From contig CANJIV010000002.1 of assembly GCA_947474595.1 (NCBI GenBank), forward strand, positions 186,001 through 250,000: a stretch of DNA of 64,000 nucleotides. Reading direction: 5' to 3'. Positions within the stretch are counted from its first letter, which is position 1; the number at the start of each line of letters is the position of its first letter. A program made the position numbers and the translations under genes. The DNA is from Solirubrobacterales bacterium. GTDB lineage: Bacteria; Actinomycetota; Thermoleophilia; Solirubrobacterales; Solirubrobacteraceae. The notes under the pieces were generated by a model. That model worked only from the letters and a program-made list of their open reading frames with translations, had not been told where the DNA came from and made no database searches. Positions 45,535 through 53,251 of this stretch are shown in pieces.

Positions 45535-46442
45535 TGCCCCCACCAATCCGCAGGATAGTTGTGGACGAGCCGGCGACGGTGGTAGCTGCCCCTGCAGCCA
45601 CATCGCAAACCAACGGCTCCACACCTTCACACTCCTCGCCGGTCTCTGTCACGGCCCCACGACGTCGGGCGGCATCTCTGGCGGGGGGTATCGAGCGGAT
45701 GGCCACCCACGACCTCTCCATTCTCTACGGTGATAAAGCGGCCGTCAAGAACGTCTCGCTACCAGTGCGCCAAGGTGAAGTGCTAGCGCTGATAGGACCT
45801 TCTGGTTGTGGCAAGACGACCTTACTGCGATCGCTTAACCGACTCGTAGAGCTAACGGCTACAGCCAGCCGCCAAGGCCGCATAACCCTCGACGGCCAGG
45901 ACATAGATGCGCTGGAGGTCACGCAGCTACGTCGTCGCGTAAGCATGGTCTTCCAACAACCAAACCCTTTCCCGATGAGTGTCTTTGACAACGTCGCCTA
46001 CGCCCTAAGAGAGCAGGCGCGCAAACGACCGCGCAAGTCCGAGCTGGGGCCCGCTGTAGCCGATGCGCTGCAACGAGCCGGCCTCTACGATGAGGTAGCT
46101 GCCGATCTCGCTCATCCAGCGCTACGCCTATCTGGAGGCCAGCAGCAGCGGCTTTGTATAGCGCGCTCGCTCGCCGCTGGCCCGGAGGTTCTCTTGCTCG
46201 ACGAGCCCTGCTCTGCACTGGACCCCGGCTCGACTGAGATCATCGAAGACCTAATCGTTCGCCTTCGCGAAGAGGTCGCGGTGGTAATCGTTACCCACAA
46301 TCTCCAACAGGCCTACCGAATCGCAGATCACGTCGGCTTCATGTACTTAGGTGAGCTAGTTGAGTACGGCCCAGCCGAACAAATCTTTGGCTCACCCCAG
46401 GAGCAGCGGACCCAAGAGTACGTAAGCGGAGCGTTCGGATGA
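45522..46442 (+). CDS. pstB: Phosphate ABC transporter ATPase (second operon)
   Basis: 306 residues. Walker [10 protein letters not shown], PstB-specific FQQPNPFPMSVFDNVAY, signature LSGGQQQR, Walker [14 protein letters not shown]-loop VTHNLQQ. ATG 45522 is preferred because GGAGG lies 4 nt upstream; ATG 45531 would give an ATGA overlap but no spaced Shine-Dalgarno. The first 60 residues are a non-conserved Thr/Pro-rich extension, also present in the first PstB. Overlaps the next gene by 4 nt. Confidence 0.96.
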   Translation: MEGMMPPPIRRIVVDEPATVVAAPAATSQTNGSTPSHSSPVSVTAPRRRAASLAGGIERMATHDLSILYGDKAAVKNVSLPVRQGEVLALIGPSGCGKTTLLRSLNRLVELTATASRQGRITLDGQDIDALEVTQLRRRVSMVFQQPNPFPMSVFDNVAYALREQARKRPRKSELGPAVADALQRAGLYDEVAADLAHPALRLSGGQQQRLCIARSLAAGPEVLLLDEPCSALDPGSTEIIEDLIVRLREEVAVVIVTHNLQQAYRIADHVGFMYLGELVEYGPAEQIFGSPQEQRTQEYVSGAFG

Positions 46443-47173
46443 GCGCCGCCCGCTTATTAGCTGCCGTGACCGTTATCGCCCTGCTCGCACTGAGCGCAAC
46501 GGGCTGTGAGTCAACCCAAGACAAGAGTCGCCGCCTCGCGAAAGAGAACGCAAAGATCACGCAAGAGAAGGGCGTCACCGTCAGCACCACCAGCCGTGAT
46601 GTGGTGGTCGTCTCAAAGACTGTGTTGACCGATGCCAATGGGTCGGCGGTCGCCGTCGAACTGCGCAATAAATCTAAGCGCGGACTCCTGGGCGTACCGG
46701 TTGCGATCAACGTCACCGATGCGAAGGGGGTGTCGGTCTTTAAAAACGACACGCCTGGGCTTGAACCCTCGCTAGTTAGAGCTCCACTTCTATCCGCCGG
46801 CGTGACTTTGACTTGGGTTAACGATCAGGTCTTAGCGACTGGAAAACCGAAGGCCGTCGCAGTCCGGGTTGGAGCCGAGACCAAAACCGCCCCGGCGAAG
46901 ATTCCCAACCTCGAGATCGTCTCAGCCAAGCTTGAAAATGACCCGGTTGACGGCGTCTTAGCGAGCGGCAAAGTCGTCAACCACTCCTCAGTAGAGCAGC
47001 GCCAACTGATCATCTTTGGAGTGGCCCGCAAGGGCGGAAAGATCGTCGCCGCCGGGCGCGCAGGAATACCCCGGCTCGCGCCCGGAAAGAAGGTCGGCTT
47101 CGCCATGTTCTTCGTCGGCAACCCACGCGGGGCCAAGCTTGAGCTCGTCGTCCCACCCACCGTGTTTGGATAG
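46439..47173 (+). CDS. Lipoprotein in pst operon, FxLYD-like beta domains
   Basis: 244 residues with a lipoprotein signal (LLAAVTVIALLALSATGC, Cys about residue 23) and a short charged helix (KSRRLAKENAKITQEKG). The rest is two beta-sandwich-like repeats, each with a conserved-looking strand pattern (VAVELRNKSKRGLLGVPVAI; SGKVVNHSSVEQRQLIIFGV) resembling FxLYD/DUF3426-type domains that recognise or stabilise external partners. It overlaps pstB by 4 nt, so it is an integral member of the second pst operon. Perhaps it holds the non-lipidated PstS at the membrane; this is inference. Confidence 0.75.
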   Translation: MSAARLLAAVTVIALLALSATGCESTQDKSRRLAKENAKITQEKGVTVSTTSRDVVVVSKTVLTDANGSAVAVELRNKSKRGLLGVPVAINVTDAKGVSVFKNDTPGLEPSLVRAPLLSAGVTLTWVNDQVLATGKPKAVAVRVGAETKTAPAKIPNLEIVSAKLENDPVDGVLASGKVVNHSSVEQRQLIIFGVARKGGKIVAAGRAGIPRLAPGKKVGFAMFFVGNPRGAKLELVVPPTVFG

Positions 47174-47184
47174 GAGATACCTAG

Positions 47185-48099
47185 ATGGCCACGATCGAAT
47201 CCCCACCCTCCCCCCGCCTTGGTGACCATGGCGCGCCTTGCCCCCTGTGTGAATCCCCGTTGGCCAGCGATCAGCGCTACTGCCTTAACTGCGGCTCACG
47301 TCGCGGTGATCCGCGAATCCCGATCGATGAAGCGGTTGCCTTTGGGACCTCGTCGCCTACTACAGCGGCGTCACCTCTACCTAACGGGCCAACCACGGCC
47401 CTGTCGCCCCCGATTGAACACCGCAGCCTGACGCCGCTCGCGGCAGTTCTAGCGGTAAGCACAGTCGTCGTCGCGATGGGCATCGGTGTGGTGTTGGGAC
47501 GTGGCGGCGACAGTAAAACGGTCGCCGCAGCCGCCCCTCAGGTGATCACGATAGGGGCCGCGGGGGCTGGAGATACAGCTGAGAAAGTGGGCGCTAAGGC
47601 TTTTACAAGTAGCTGGCCAGCGGCAAAGAGTGGCTTCACCGTAGAACTGGTCGCACTACCCAAGAGCTCTACTAATCCGACCGCTGTTGCTGCAGCCAAG
47701 AGGTCGGCTACGACCAAAGGGGCCCCCAACGTCGGCGCCTTAGACTCCACCAAGTACGCAAGCCTTCCTGCTGGGTCCTACGTGGTCTATTCGGGGGTCT
47801 TCGAGACTAAGGCTGGCGCTGCGAATGCGCTCAAGAAACTGAAGTCTAAGTTTCCCGCAGCGAAAGTTGTTCTTGTCTCTACCAAGGCAACGCCCAAGAG
47901 CGCCGTAACGCCCAAGAGTTCTGCCCCTGATCCCAAGACCGTTGACCAAGGACAGTTAAACAAGCTTCAGAACGCGACGCCCGAGGAATACCAAAAGCAG
48001 TCCAAGAAACTTCCCTCTGAGATTGGTACTCAGGGTACCCCGCCGCCCACCGATAACAAGCCAGCCGGCGGCGGCGGCGGCGCTACGGAGATCGGATGA
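47185..48099 (+). CDS. Zinc-ribbon, single-TM, SPOR-like protein in pst operon
   Basis: 304 residues. An N-terminal cytoplasmic zinc ribbon CPLCESPLASDQRYCLNCGS (two CxxC knuckles, about 18-37), a Pro/Thr linker, one TM helix (about 78-108; LAAVLAVSTVVVAMGIGVVL), then an extracytoplasmic region containing a SPOR-like repeat (about 205-237; SYVVYSGVFETKAGAANALK) and a Gly-rich end. SPOR domains bind denuded glycan strands of peptidoglycan. The same CLxCGxRR ribbon starts the phosphoesterase-like protein at 48557-50200. It lies 11 nt after the lipoprotein gene and overlaps the next by 4 nt. Probably a wall-linked accessory of the transporter; role unproven. Confidence 0.75.
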   Translation: MATIESPPSPRLGDHGAPCPLCESPLASDQRYCLNCGSRRGDPRIPIDEAVAFGTSSPTTAASPLPNGPTTALSPPIEHRSLTPLAAVLAVSTVVVAMGIGVVLGRGGDSKTVAAAAPQVITIGAAGAGDTAEKVGAKAFTSSWPAAKSGFTVELVALPKSSTNPTAVAAAKRSATTKGAPNVGALDSTKYASLPAGSYVVYSGVFETKAGAANALKKLKSKFPAAKVVLVSTKATPKSAVTPKSSAPDPKTVDQGQLNKLQNATPEEYQKQSKKLPSEIGTQGTPPPTDNKPAGGGGGATEIG

Positions 48100-48521
48100 G
48101 CCTCGTAGATAAAGTCTTTCCTCGAATTGACGCCACCAATCTGGCTGTCGCCAAGGGGGGCGACGTCGATTCCCAATCCACAGACTCCGAACGCCTTCTC
48201 GAACGGCGTGGCGTGCTCGCACGCCAGCTAGCAGAGCTGCAGTGGGATCTTGGTGGGCTGGCCTACGAGATGGCTATCCGTGATCATTTCCGCCCGGATG
48301 TCTTAGTCAGCCAAGCGGCCCGACTTCAGCAGGTCGACGGTGAACTGGCCGAGGTAGAGCGCCTCCTGCGAATGGAGAGCAACGGTGCGGCTGGCAACTG
48401 CCCGTCCTGCGACGCCCTCCACAGTCGCGGCGCGGTCTTCTGTTGGCAGTGCGGAGCCCAGCTCATGGCAACCGGCGACCAATCGCAGTCTCCCGACGTA
48501 GAGCCTCCGACAGTCGGTTAG
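48096..48521 (+). CDS. Small coiled-coil/zinc-ribbon protein, last gene of second pst operon
   Basis: 141 residues: a helical, Leu/Glu/Arg-rich N-terminal half (LLERRGVLARQLAELQWDLG; LQQVDGELAEVERLLRMES) likely forming a coiled coil, then a C-terminal zinc ribbon CPSCDALHSRGAVFCWQCGA (about 107-126). No TM segment, so it is cytoplasmic. It shares the ribbon type with its upstream neighbour and could bind it. Overlaps that gene by 4 nt and ends 35 nt before the convergent phosphoesterase-like gene. Function not recognised. Confidence 0.7.
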   Translation: MSLVDKVFPRIDATNLAVAKGGDVDSQSTDSERLLERRGVLARQLAELQWDLGGLAYEMAIRDHFRPDVLVSQAARLQQVDGELAEVERLLRMESNGAAGNCPSCDALHSRGAVFCWQCGAQLMATGDQSQSPDVEPPTVG

Positions 48522-48556
48522 TCACACCTCAGCCAAGTTTAGGGCCGAAGCTTGAG

Positions 48557-50200
48557 CTATTTGCTCTTGGCAAAAACGTCAGCACCGAAGGCCTTGACGT
48601 CATCTAGGCCTGCGTAGCCTAGGCGTCCCAGTCCAAAGAGGTCTTCGACCGTGGCCAGAAGTGAATAGTGGTCATATGGTGTGTCGTTAGCTGTTCCTGG
48701 CTTGATAAATGGGGATACAACGATGGCCCCGACCCGCCCGCCGCCCGGACCGGGGGTCACAGTGCCGCCAGGACTCTTGACGTTGGGGCCCGGTAACCGC
48801 TTAGAGCAGCAGGAGCGCGAGTCGCCGTCGTCTTTGCCTGAAGGTGCTTGGTCAAAGGTGACAATAAGCAGTCCATCTCTTTTAAAGGCTGGCGAGGCGA
48901 GAATTTTTGGGACCCATTTAGCGAGGAATGCGTCGGCTTGTACGAGGCCTCCTGGGCGCCCATCTAAGCACGGCTTTGCCCAACCACCGTCGCAGAGATT
49001 GGGCACGATCAGCGAGTAGTCCGGCGTACGCTTTTCGCTCAGTAGATCCTTACTGAGATCGTCGAGGGCGACGATGCTAGTCGGGCAATCGGGGCTGTCG
49101 ATCACCGAGTGGAAGTAGAGAAAGCCAACGTTGGAGGTGGCAAACCCATTCCCTGGCCGCTCACTGCCCGTTGGGTCACTGGCGCCAATATCTGGATGGC
49201 GGCAGGTTGAGGATCCAGGCAGTGAGGCTGCGCTAGTTGCCCCCGCTTCCGGCGCCGGTACCACGACCGGAGCTTTCTCTACGTCTTGGGCGTAAACCTT
49301 CCAGCGATAGGCGATCGTCGCCAACTGGTCGGCCAGGCTTAGAACATTTGCTGAGTAGACACAGCCGCTGCCTTTGACAACCTGCTGCCCGACAACGCTG
49401 CCGGGTTTTATATCGGTGAAATTGGGGCAGTCGGCCGCGGTCTCTACTGTCGGCGGCTGGCCGCTAACCATCGCGATGTTGTTAGCCAAGCCCTCGTGAG
49501 CAACGGCATAGTACTGCCGCAAAGTCTGCCCTTTTTTTGCGAGCGTTTTGGTCAGATATTTCGCAGAGGAGTCAGCGGCGAACGTAGCGTTATAGCCCGC
49601 GCCCCCGACCACGATCGTAAAGATGTGCCCAACTGCTGGAAGTGTCGGCAGCGTCGGATCAACGGGCGGATCTGTCACCGGCGGATCTGTCACCGGCGGA
49701 TCAACGGGCGGATCAACGGGTGGATCAACAGGCGGATCAACGGGTGGATCTGTCACCGGCGGATCGATCACCGGCGGATCAACGGGCGCAACCGTCACCG
49801 GCGCAACTGTCACCGGTGCCTTAGTGGCTGGCGCAGCAGCCACTCGGGCGATGATTATCGGAGGGCTACTCGCGGCCAGCGAATCGGGCGCTGGCGGTCC
49901 AAGCGCCGCACCGATCCCAAGCCCGCAGATGAAGACACCAACTACTGCGATCACAAGCGGCCTAGGAGCAGCTAGTGCTCGCCACCATGCCACCGAAGAG
50001 ACAGCGACACCTGCCTCGACTGCCGAGATCGACGAACTAGTTGCAAGGCTCGCGGATTGGCCAATATCGCCTGCAAGAAGGTGCGTGGCTCCAGACCTAC
50101 GCGCCCCGCAATCCAAACACCAGCGCTGATCGACCGCGAGCGCCCGACCGCAACCCAAACAATCGGCAGCGTTGACTGGTAAGTGTGGTCTCTGCGGCAT
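48557..50200 (-). CDS. Membrane-anchored phosphoesterase-like protein with N-terminal zinc ribbon (degenerate active site)
   Basis: 547 residues: cytoplasmic zinc ribbon CLGCGRALAVDQRWCLDCGA (about 15-34), TM helix (about 84-104), a DPPV-rich stalk (about 130-190), then an extracytoplasmic phosphatase/phospholipase C-type domain (PF04185-like): YYAVAHEGLANNIAMVSGQ, LIVTFDQAPSGKDD, VGAIVVSPFIKPG, YDHYSLLATVEDLFGL. Active relatives begin with a Glu-Asn metal pair after the first strand, a nucleophile in an H-x-S-L-x-N loop and a later D-E; here these positions read VVGGAGYN, HEGLANN and DQ. It may be inactive or altered. It is convergent with the pst2 operon, with a PHO-box-like pair upstream. 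Confidence 0.78.
   Translation of the reverse strand: MPQRPHLPVNAADCLGCGRALAVDQRWCLDCGARRSGATHLLAGDIGQSASLATSSSISAVEAGVAVSSVAWWRALAAPRPLVIAVVGVFICGLGIGAALGPPAPDSLAASSPPIIIARVAAAPATKAPVTVAPVTVAPVDPPVIDPPVTDPPVDPPVDPPVDPPVDPPVTDPPVTDPPVDPTLPTLPAVGHIFTIVVGGAGYNATFAADSSAKYLTKTLAKKGQTLRQYYAVAHEGLANNIAMVSGQPPTVETAADCPNFTDIKPGSVVGQQVVKGSGCVYSANVLSLADQLATIAYRWKVYAQDVEKAPVVVPAPEAGATSAASLPGSSTCRHPDIGASDPTGSERPGNGFATSNVGFLYFHSVIDSPDCPTSIVALDDLSKDLLSEKRTPDYSLIVPNLCDGGWAKPCLDGRPGGLVQADAFLAKWVPKILASPAFKRDGLLIVTFDQAPSGKDDGDSRSCCSKRLPGPNVKSPGGTVTPGPGGGRVGAIVVSPFIKPGTANDTPYDHYSLLATVEDLFGLGRLGYAGLDDVKAFGADVFAKSK
49656..49822 (-). repeat. 12-bp repeat array encoding a DPPV stalk
   Basis: Irregular tandem 12-bp units (GGCGGATCAACG and variants such as GGCGGATCTGTCACC) encode DPPV and DPPVTDPPV on the minus strand, giving a rigid Pro-rich stalk between the TM helix and the phosphoesterase-like domain. 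Near-identity of units suggests ongoing expansion and contraction. Confidence 0.85.
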
Positions 50201-50241
50201 GCGGCTTGGTAATCAAGACTAGGTCGTTAACACAGGCCGCC

Positions 50242-50259
50242 CGTGAACCGCTCGTGACC
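50242..50259 (-). promoter_or_regulatory. PHO-box-like pair upstream of the phosphoesterase-like gene
   Basis: CGTGAAC (50242-50248) and CGTGACC (50253-50259) start 11 bp apart, 42-59 nt upstream of the start at 50200; toward the gene they read GGTCACG and GTTCACG. Confidence 0.5.
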
Positions 50260-50297
50260 GAATGGATAAGGAATGGAGAAGAAGTAGCGCCCAGCGA

Positions 50298-51245
50298 CTA
50301 CGCGGCTACAGCTGGATCGAGGACCGCTTCGCCATCAGAAGCGCCTCTCGCCAGGAGCCGCACTGTGGCAGTTGCCAGCGTTAGTGGATCGGGTCGGTGC
50401 GGTGGGCGTACCTCGAGGATTAGAGGTGCAGCACTCTGCAAGAACAGCGGCGCTAGATCATGCCAGCAGACCCGCCCGGCGCCAGGGGCGAGATGGAGGT
50501 CGAGTCGCAGCGGGTCAACCCCGGCTAGGCCGGAGTCTGACTCACCGCGTGCGCCCGCTAAGCGGGCGCCAAGATTGTCGTGGAGGTGGAAGAGGCCGAC
50601 GTCGGCGACCACCGTCGTCAACGAACGCGCGGCATCACCACCGCCGAAAGCGTTAGCTGTTATCTCAGCGTGCCCGACGTCGAATAGCACCGTCACTTGC
50701 GGCGAATCTACCGCCCGCACAAGTGAACGAATCGTCTCCGGGTCATGGCACATGCGCTGAGCCGAGGGCCAAACTGGCGCCAGGTTTTCGACCGCGAGCG
50801 TTATGCCTAGGCTCTGCAGCCGTCCAGCCATCAAGCGCAAAGAGGTCTCTTCAGCGTGAGCGCGATCACGAACGTCACCTGCGCCGACGCCCCCGTCAAG
50901 CAGTTCGAAGTTTGCCCCGTGGTAGACGACATATTCAGCCCCGACAGCAGCCGCATAATCGAATAAGGCGTACATCGAACGGTCGTTCTCGGCGGTCCCC
51001 GCGCTCAGGTGATCGGGACCGTGAATGACCAACCGCAGGCCAGTAGCGTCTAGGACCGTGCGTAGGGCTGCGCCGTGGCGAGCCGAACGTTCGCGGTCGA
51101 CCAAGATGCTTATCGGAGGTGCGTGTACTTGGGTCCACGCGAAACCAGCGGCCTCTATCCCTTTTAACATCGGTACTGTCGGCCAATGTCCCTTTGGTAC
51201 GTCTAAACCGAGCCGGGCTAAAATTGCGTTGCGATTATTACGCAC
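50298..51245 (-). CDS. Xylose isomerase-like TIM barrel (sugar phosphate isomerase/AP endonuclease 2 superfamily)
   Basis: 315 residues. Metal and catalytic positions of the superfamily are present: LVIHGPDHL, EYVVYHGANF, LAVENLAP (Glu ligand), TVLFDVGHAE (Asp/His), GLFHLHDNLG (His), DLHLAPGAGRVCW and LILEVRPP (Glu). This is the fold of sugar isomerases/epimerases and endonuclease IV; the reaction cannot be told. It lies 97 nt upstream of the phosphoesterase-like gene on the same strand and 74 nt after the ABC-F gene. The region before its start (51246-51315) is AT-rich and probably holds its promoter. Confidence 0.85.
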   Translation of the reverse strand: MRNNRNAILARLGLDVPKGHWPTVPMLKGIEAAGFAWTQVHAPPISILVDRERSARHGAALRTVLDATGLRLVIHGPDHLSAGTAENDRSMYALFDYAAAVGAEYVVYHGANFELLDGGVGAGDVRDRAHAEETSLRLMAGRLQSLGITLAVENLAPVWPSAQRMCHDPETIRSLVRAVDSPQVTVLFDVGHAEITANAFGGGDAARSLTTVVADVGLFHLHDNLGARLAGARGESDSGLAGVDPLRLDLHLAPGAGRVCWHDLAPLFLQSAAPLILEVRPPHRPDPLTLATATVRLLARGASDGEAVLDPAVAA

Positions 51246-51319
51246 AGTCAGTAAATTACCGCGCCACAGTTAGAGTAAGTAAAAAAACTGTGAAAATGCA
51301 GGCAAAAATCTATTAGCGC

Positions 51320-53212
51320 TCAGCCATCAAGGCCAGCGTAGCGGGCGTAGAGATCTTCAATCCTACGTTTGGCCTTCGCATGCCGCGCGGTTGAATCAGC
51401 GGAACGCTCAGAGTCCTCCCACGCGCCCGGCGCTGCCAACTCATCCTCTAATGTTGAAAGTGCTGCTTCGGCGGTTTCGATTTCGCGCTCGATCTGGGCT
51501 TGTTGGCGGCGAGCGTTCTTGGACTGCCCCTTGTCCTTCTGGCCATTACCGGCCTTAGGAACATCACCTTTTGACGACTGCGCTGCGCCGCTGACAGATC
51601 GTGGCGTCCCGGCCGATTTACGCTCGTCGCGAACACGCAAGAACTCAGCCCAACCACCGTCGTAGGAGCGCAACCCTCCGTCCTCAAAGGCGACCGTTCT
51701 CGTACCGACGGCGTCGAGTAGCGCACGGTCGTGGGTGACGAGCAGGAGCGAACCTTCAAATGCCTGCAGTGACTCCTCTAGCGCTTCGCGGCTCTCAAGG
51801 TCTAGGTGATTTGTAGGCTCATCGAGGATCAAGACGTTGGCGCCCGACTGAACGAGCACCGCTAGCGAGAGTCGCCGACGCTCGCCACCCGAGAGGCCCG
51901 CGACAGGCTTCTCTGCATCTTCGCCAGAGAAGAGAAACCGCCCGAGCAGGGCGCGAGCCTTATTCGGAGTCAGCTGCGTTAGACGTTGGGTAGCCTCGAT
52001 CACCGAACCGCGGTCATCAAGCTCTTCGGCGTGCTGGGAGAGAAAGCCCAGCGTGACGTTGTGTCCACGGTGGAGTTTCCCTGCCGCAGGTTCGCGAAGG
52101 CCTGCCAAAGTCTCAATTAAGGTCGTCTTGCCTGCCCCGTTTGGACCGACCAAGGAGACGTGTTCGCCGCGCTGCAACCAGAGGTCGGCGCCCTCGATCA
52201 GCGTCTTATCCCCTGCGCGAACGGTTGCGTCTAGCATCTCGAAGACGATGCGGCCGCTGCGTTCGGGCGCTTTAAAGCCGAATGCGAGCGACTTACTGTC
52301 GCGCGGATCGCGCTCAATGCGATCGATCTTGTCCAGCGCCTTGACGCGAGATTGAGCTTGGCGAGCACGCGTGCCTGCGCGGAAACGAGTGACAAACCGT
52401 TCGAGGCGTTCGATCTCTGCCTCTTGACGCTCAATCGCCCGACCCAAGGCGATCTCACGTGCAGCCTTCTCCTTGCGCCAAGCGTGCCACGAGCCCGCAA
52501 AGAACCGTGTGCGCCCAGCCTCCATCTCCAATACCGAGGTCCCAACTGCCTCAAGGAACCAGCGGTCGTGAGCGACCAGCACGATCGCTGCATCCAACGA
52601 GGTTAACCTCTGCTCTAGCCACTCCAGCGACGCGATATCGAGGTGGTTTGTCGGCTCGTCGAGCAAGACGAGATCGGGATCGCCCGAAAGCGCCCGGGCC
52701 AGCGATCCGCGCGTCAACTCCCCACCAGAAAAACTACCCAGAGAGCGGTCCAGGTCGGCATCGGCGAATCCGAGTCCTCTCAGTGTCGCGGTGACGTTAT
52801 CCCGCCACCGATAACCACCGGCGTGCTCGAGTCGGGCTTGGGCGTCGGCGTAGCGGTCTAGCGTAGCCTCGCCACTGTCACCATCGGCCATCGCCTGCTC
52901 GAGGCGACCGAGCACCGCCTCTAGCTCAACGAGATCCGCACAGCCACTAAGGACATAGTCGCGCAGTGTCAGATCCTGTTCTCGCGGCGGACGTTGATCG
53001 TGTAAAGCGACCCGAACGCCTTTGGCAAAGACCAGATCACCGCCGTCGATTGAATCTTCGCCTGAGAGCATGCGTAGCAACGTAGTCTTGCCAGCACCAT
53101 TGCGCCCAGCGATCGTCATGCGGTCGCCCCGCTCAAGTTTGAATGAGACCCCGCGTAAGAGCGGATTGCCGGCGATGTCCTTTGCGAGGTCTGATGCGAT
53201 TACTACGGCCAT
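51320..53212 (-). CDS. ABC-F family ATPase (Uup/EttA-type translation factor)
   Basis: 630 residues with two ABC domains and no TM helices. First: Walker A GRNGAGKTT, signature FSGGELTRGSL, Walker B VLLDEPTNHLD. Linker (about 240-310) with a basic RFRAGTRARQAQSRVKALDK, the P-site tRNA-interaction motif region. Second: GPNGAGKTT, LSGGERRRLSLA, LILDEPTNHLD. A C-terminal coiled coil (about 560-630; ARRQQAQIEREIETAEAALS) is Uup-like. ABC-F proteins act on the ribosome and include antibiotic-resistance members; this one looks like the housekeeping type. Confidence 0.94.
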   Translation of the reverse strand: MAVVIASDLAKDIAGNPLLRGVSFKLERGDRMTIAGRNGAGKTTLLRMLSGEDSIDGGDLVFAKGVRVALHDQRPPREQDLTLRDYVLSGCADLVELEAVLGRLEQAMADGDSGEATLDRYADAQARLEHAGGYRWRDNVTATLRGLGFADADLDRSLGSFSGGELTRGSLARALSGDPDLVLLDEPTNHLDIASLEWLEQRLTSLDAAIVLVAHDRWFLEAVGTSVLEMEAGRTRFFAGSWHAWRKEKAAREIALGRAIERQEAEIERLERFVTRFRAGTRARQAQSRVKALDKIDRIERDPRDSKSLAFGFKAPERSGRIVFEMLDATVRAGDKTLIEGADLWLQRGEHVSLVGPNGAGKTTLIETLAGLREPAAGKLHRGHNVTLGFLSQHAEELDDRGSVIEATQRLTQLTPNKARALLGRFLFSGEDAEKPVAGLSGGERRRLSLAVLVQSGANVLILDEPTNHLDLESREALEESLQAFEGSLLLVTHDRALLDAVGTRTVAFEDGGLRSYDGGWAEFLRVRDERKSAGTPRSVSGAAQSSKGDVPKAGNGQKDKGQSKNARRQQAQIEREIETAEAALSTLEDELAAPGAWEDSERSADSTARHAKAKRRIEDLYARYAGLDG

Positions 53213-53251
53213 TGGCTACCAATGGTAGGGAGCGACCGCCGACCGCCTCGA

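Noticed and set aside
49623-50129. Plus-strand Gly/Ser-repeat frame (GGSTGGS)
   Set aside because: Antisense of the DPPV stalk of the phosphoesterase-like gene; no start signal or domain.
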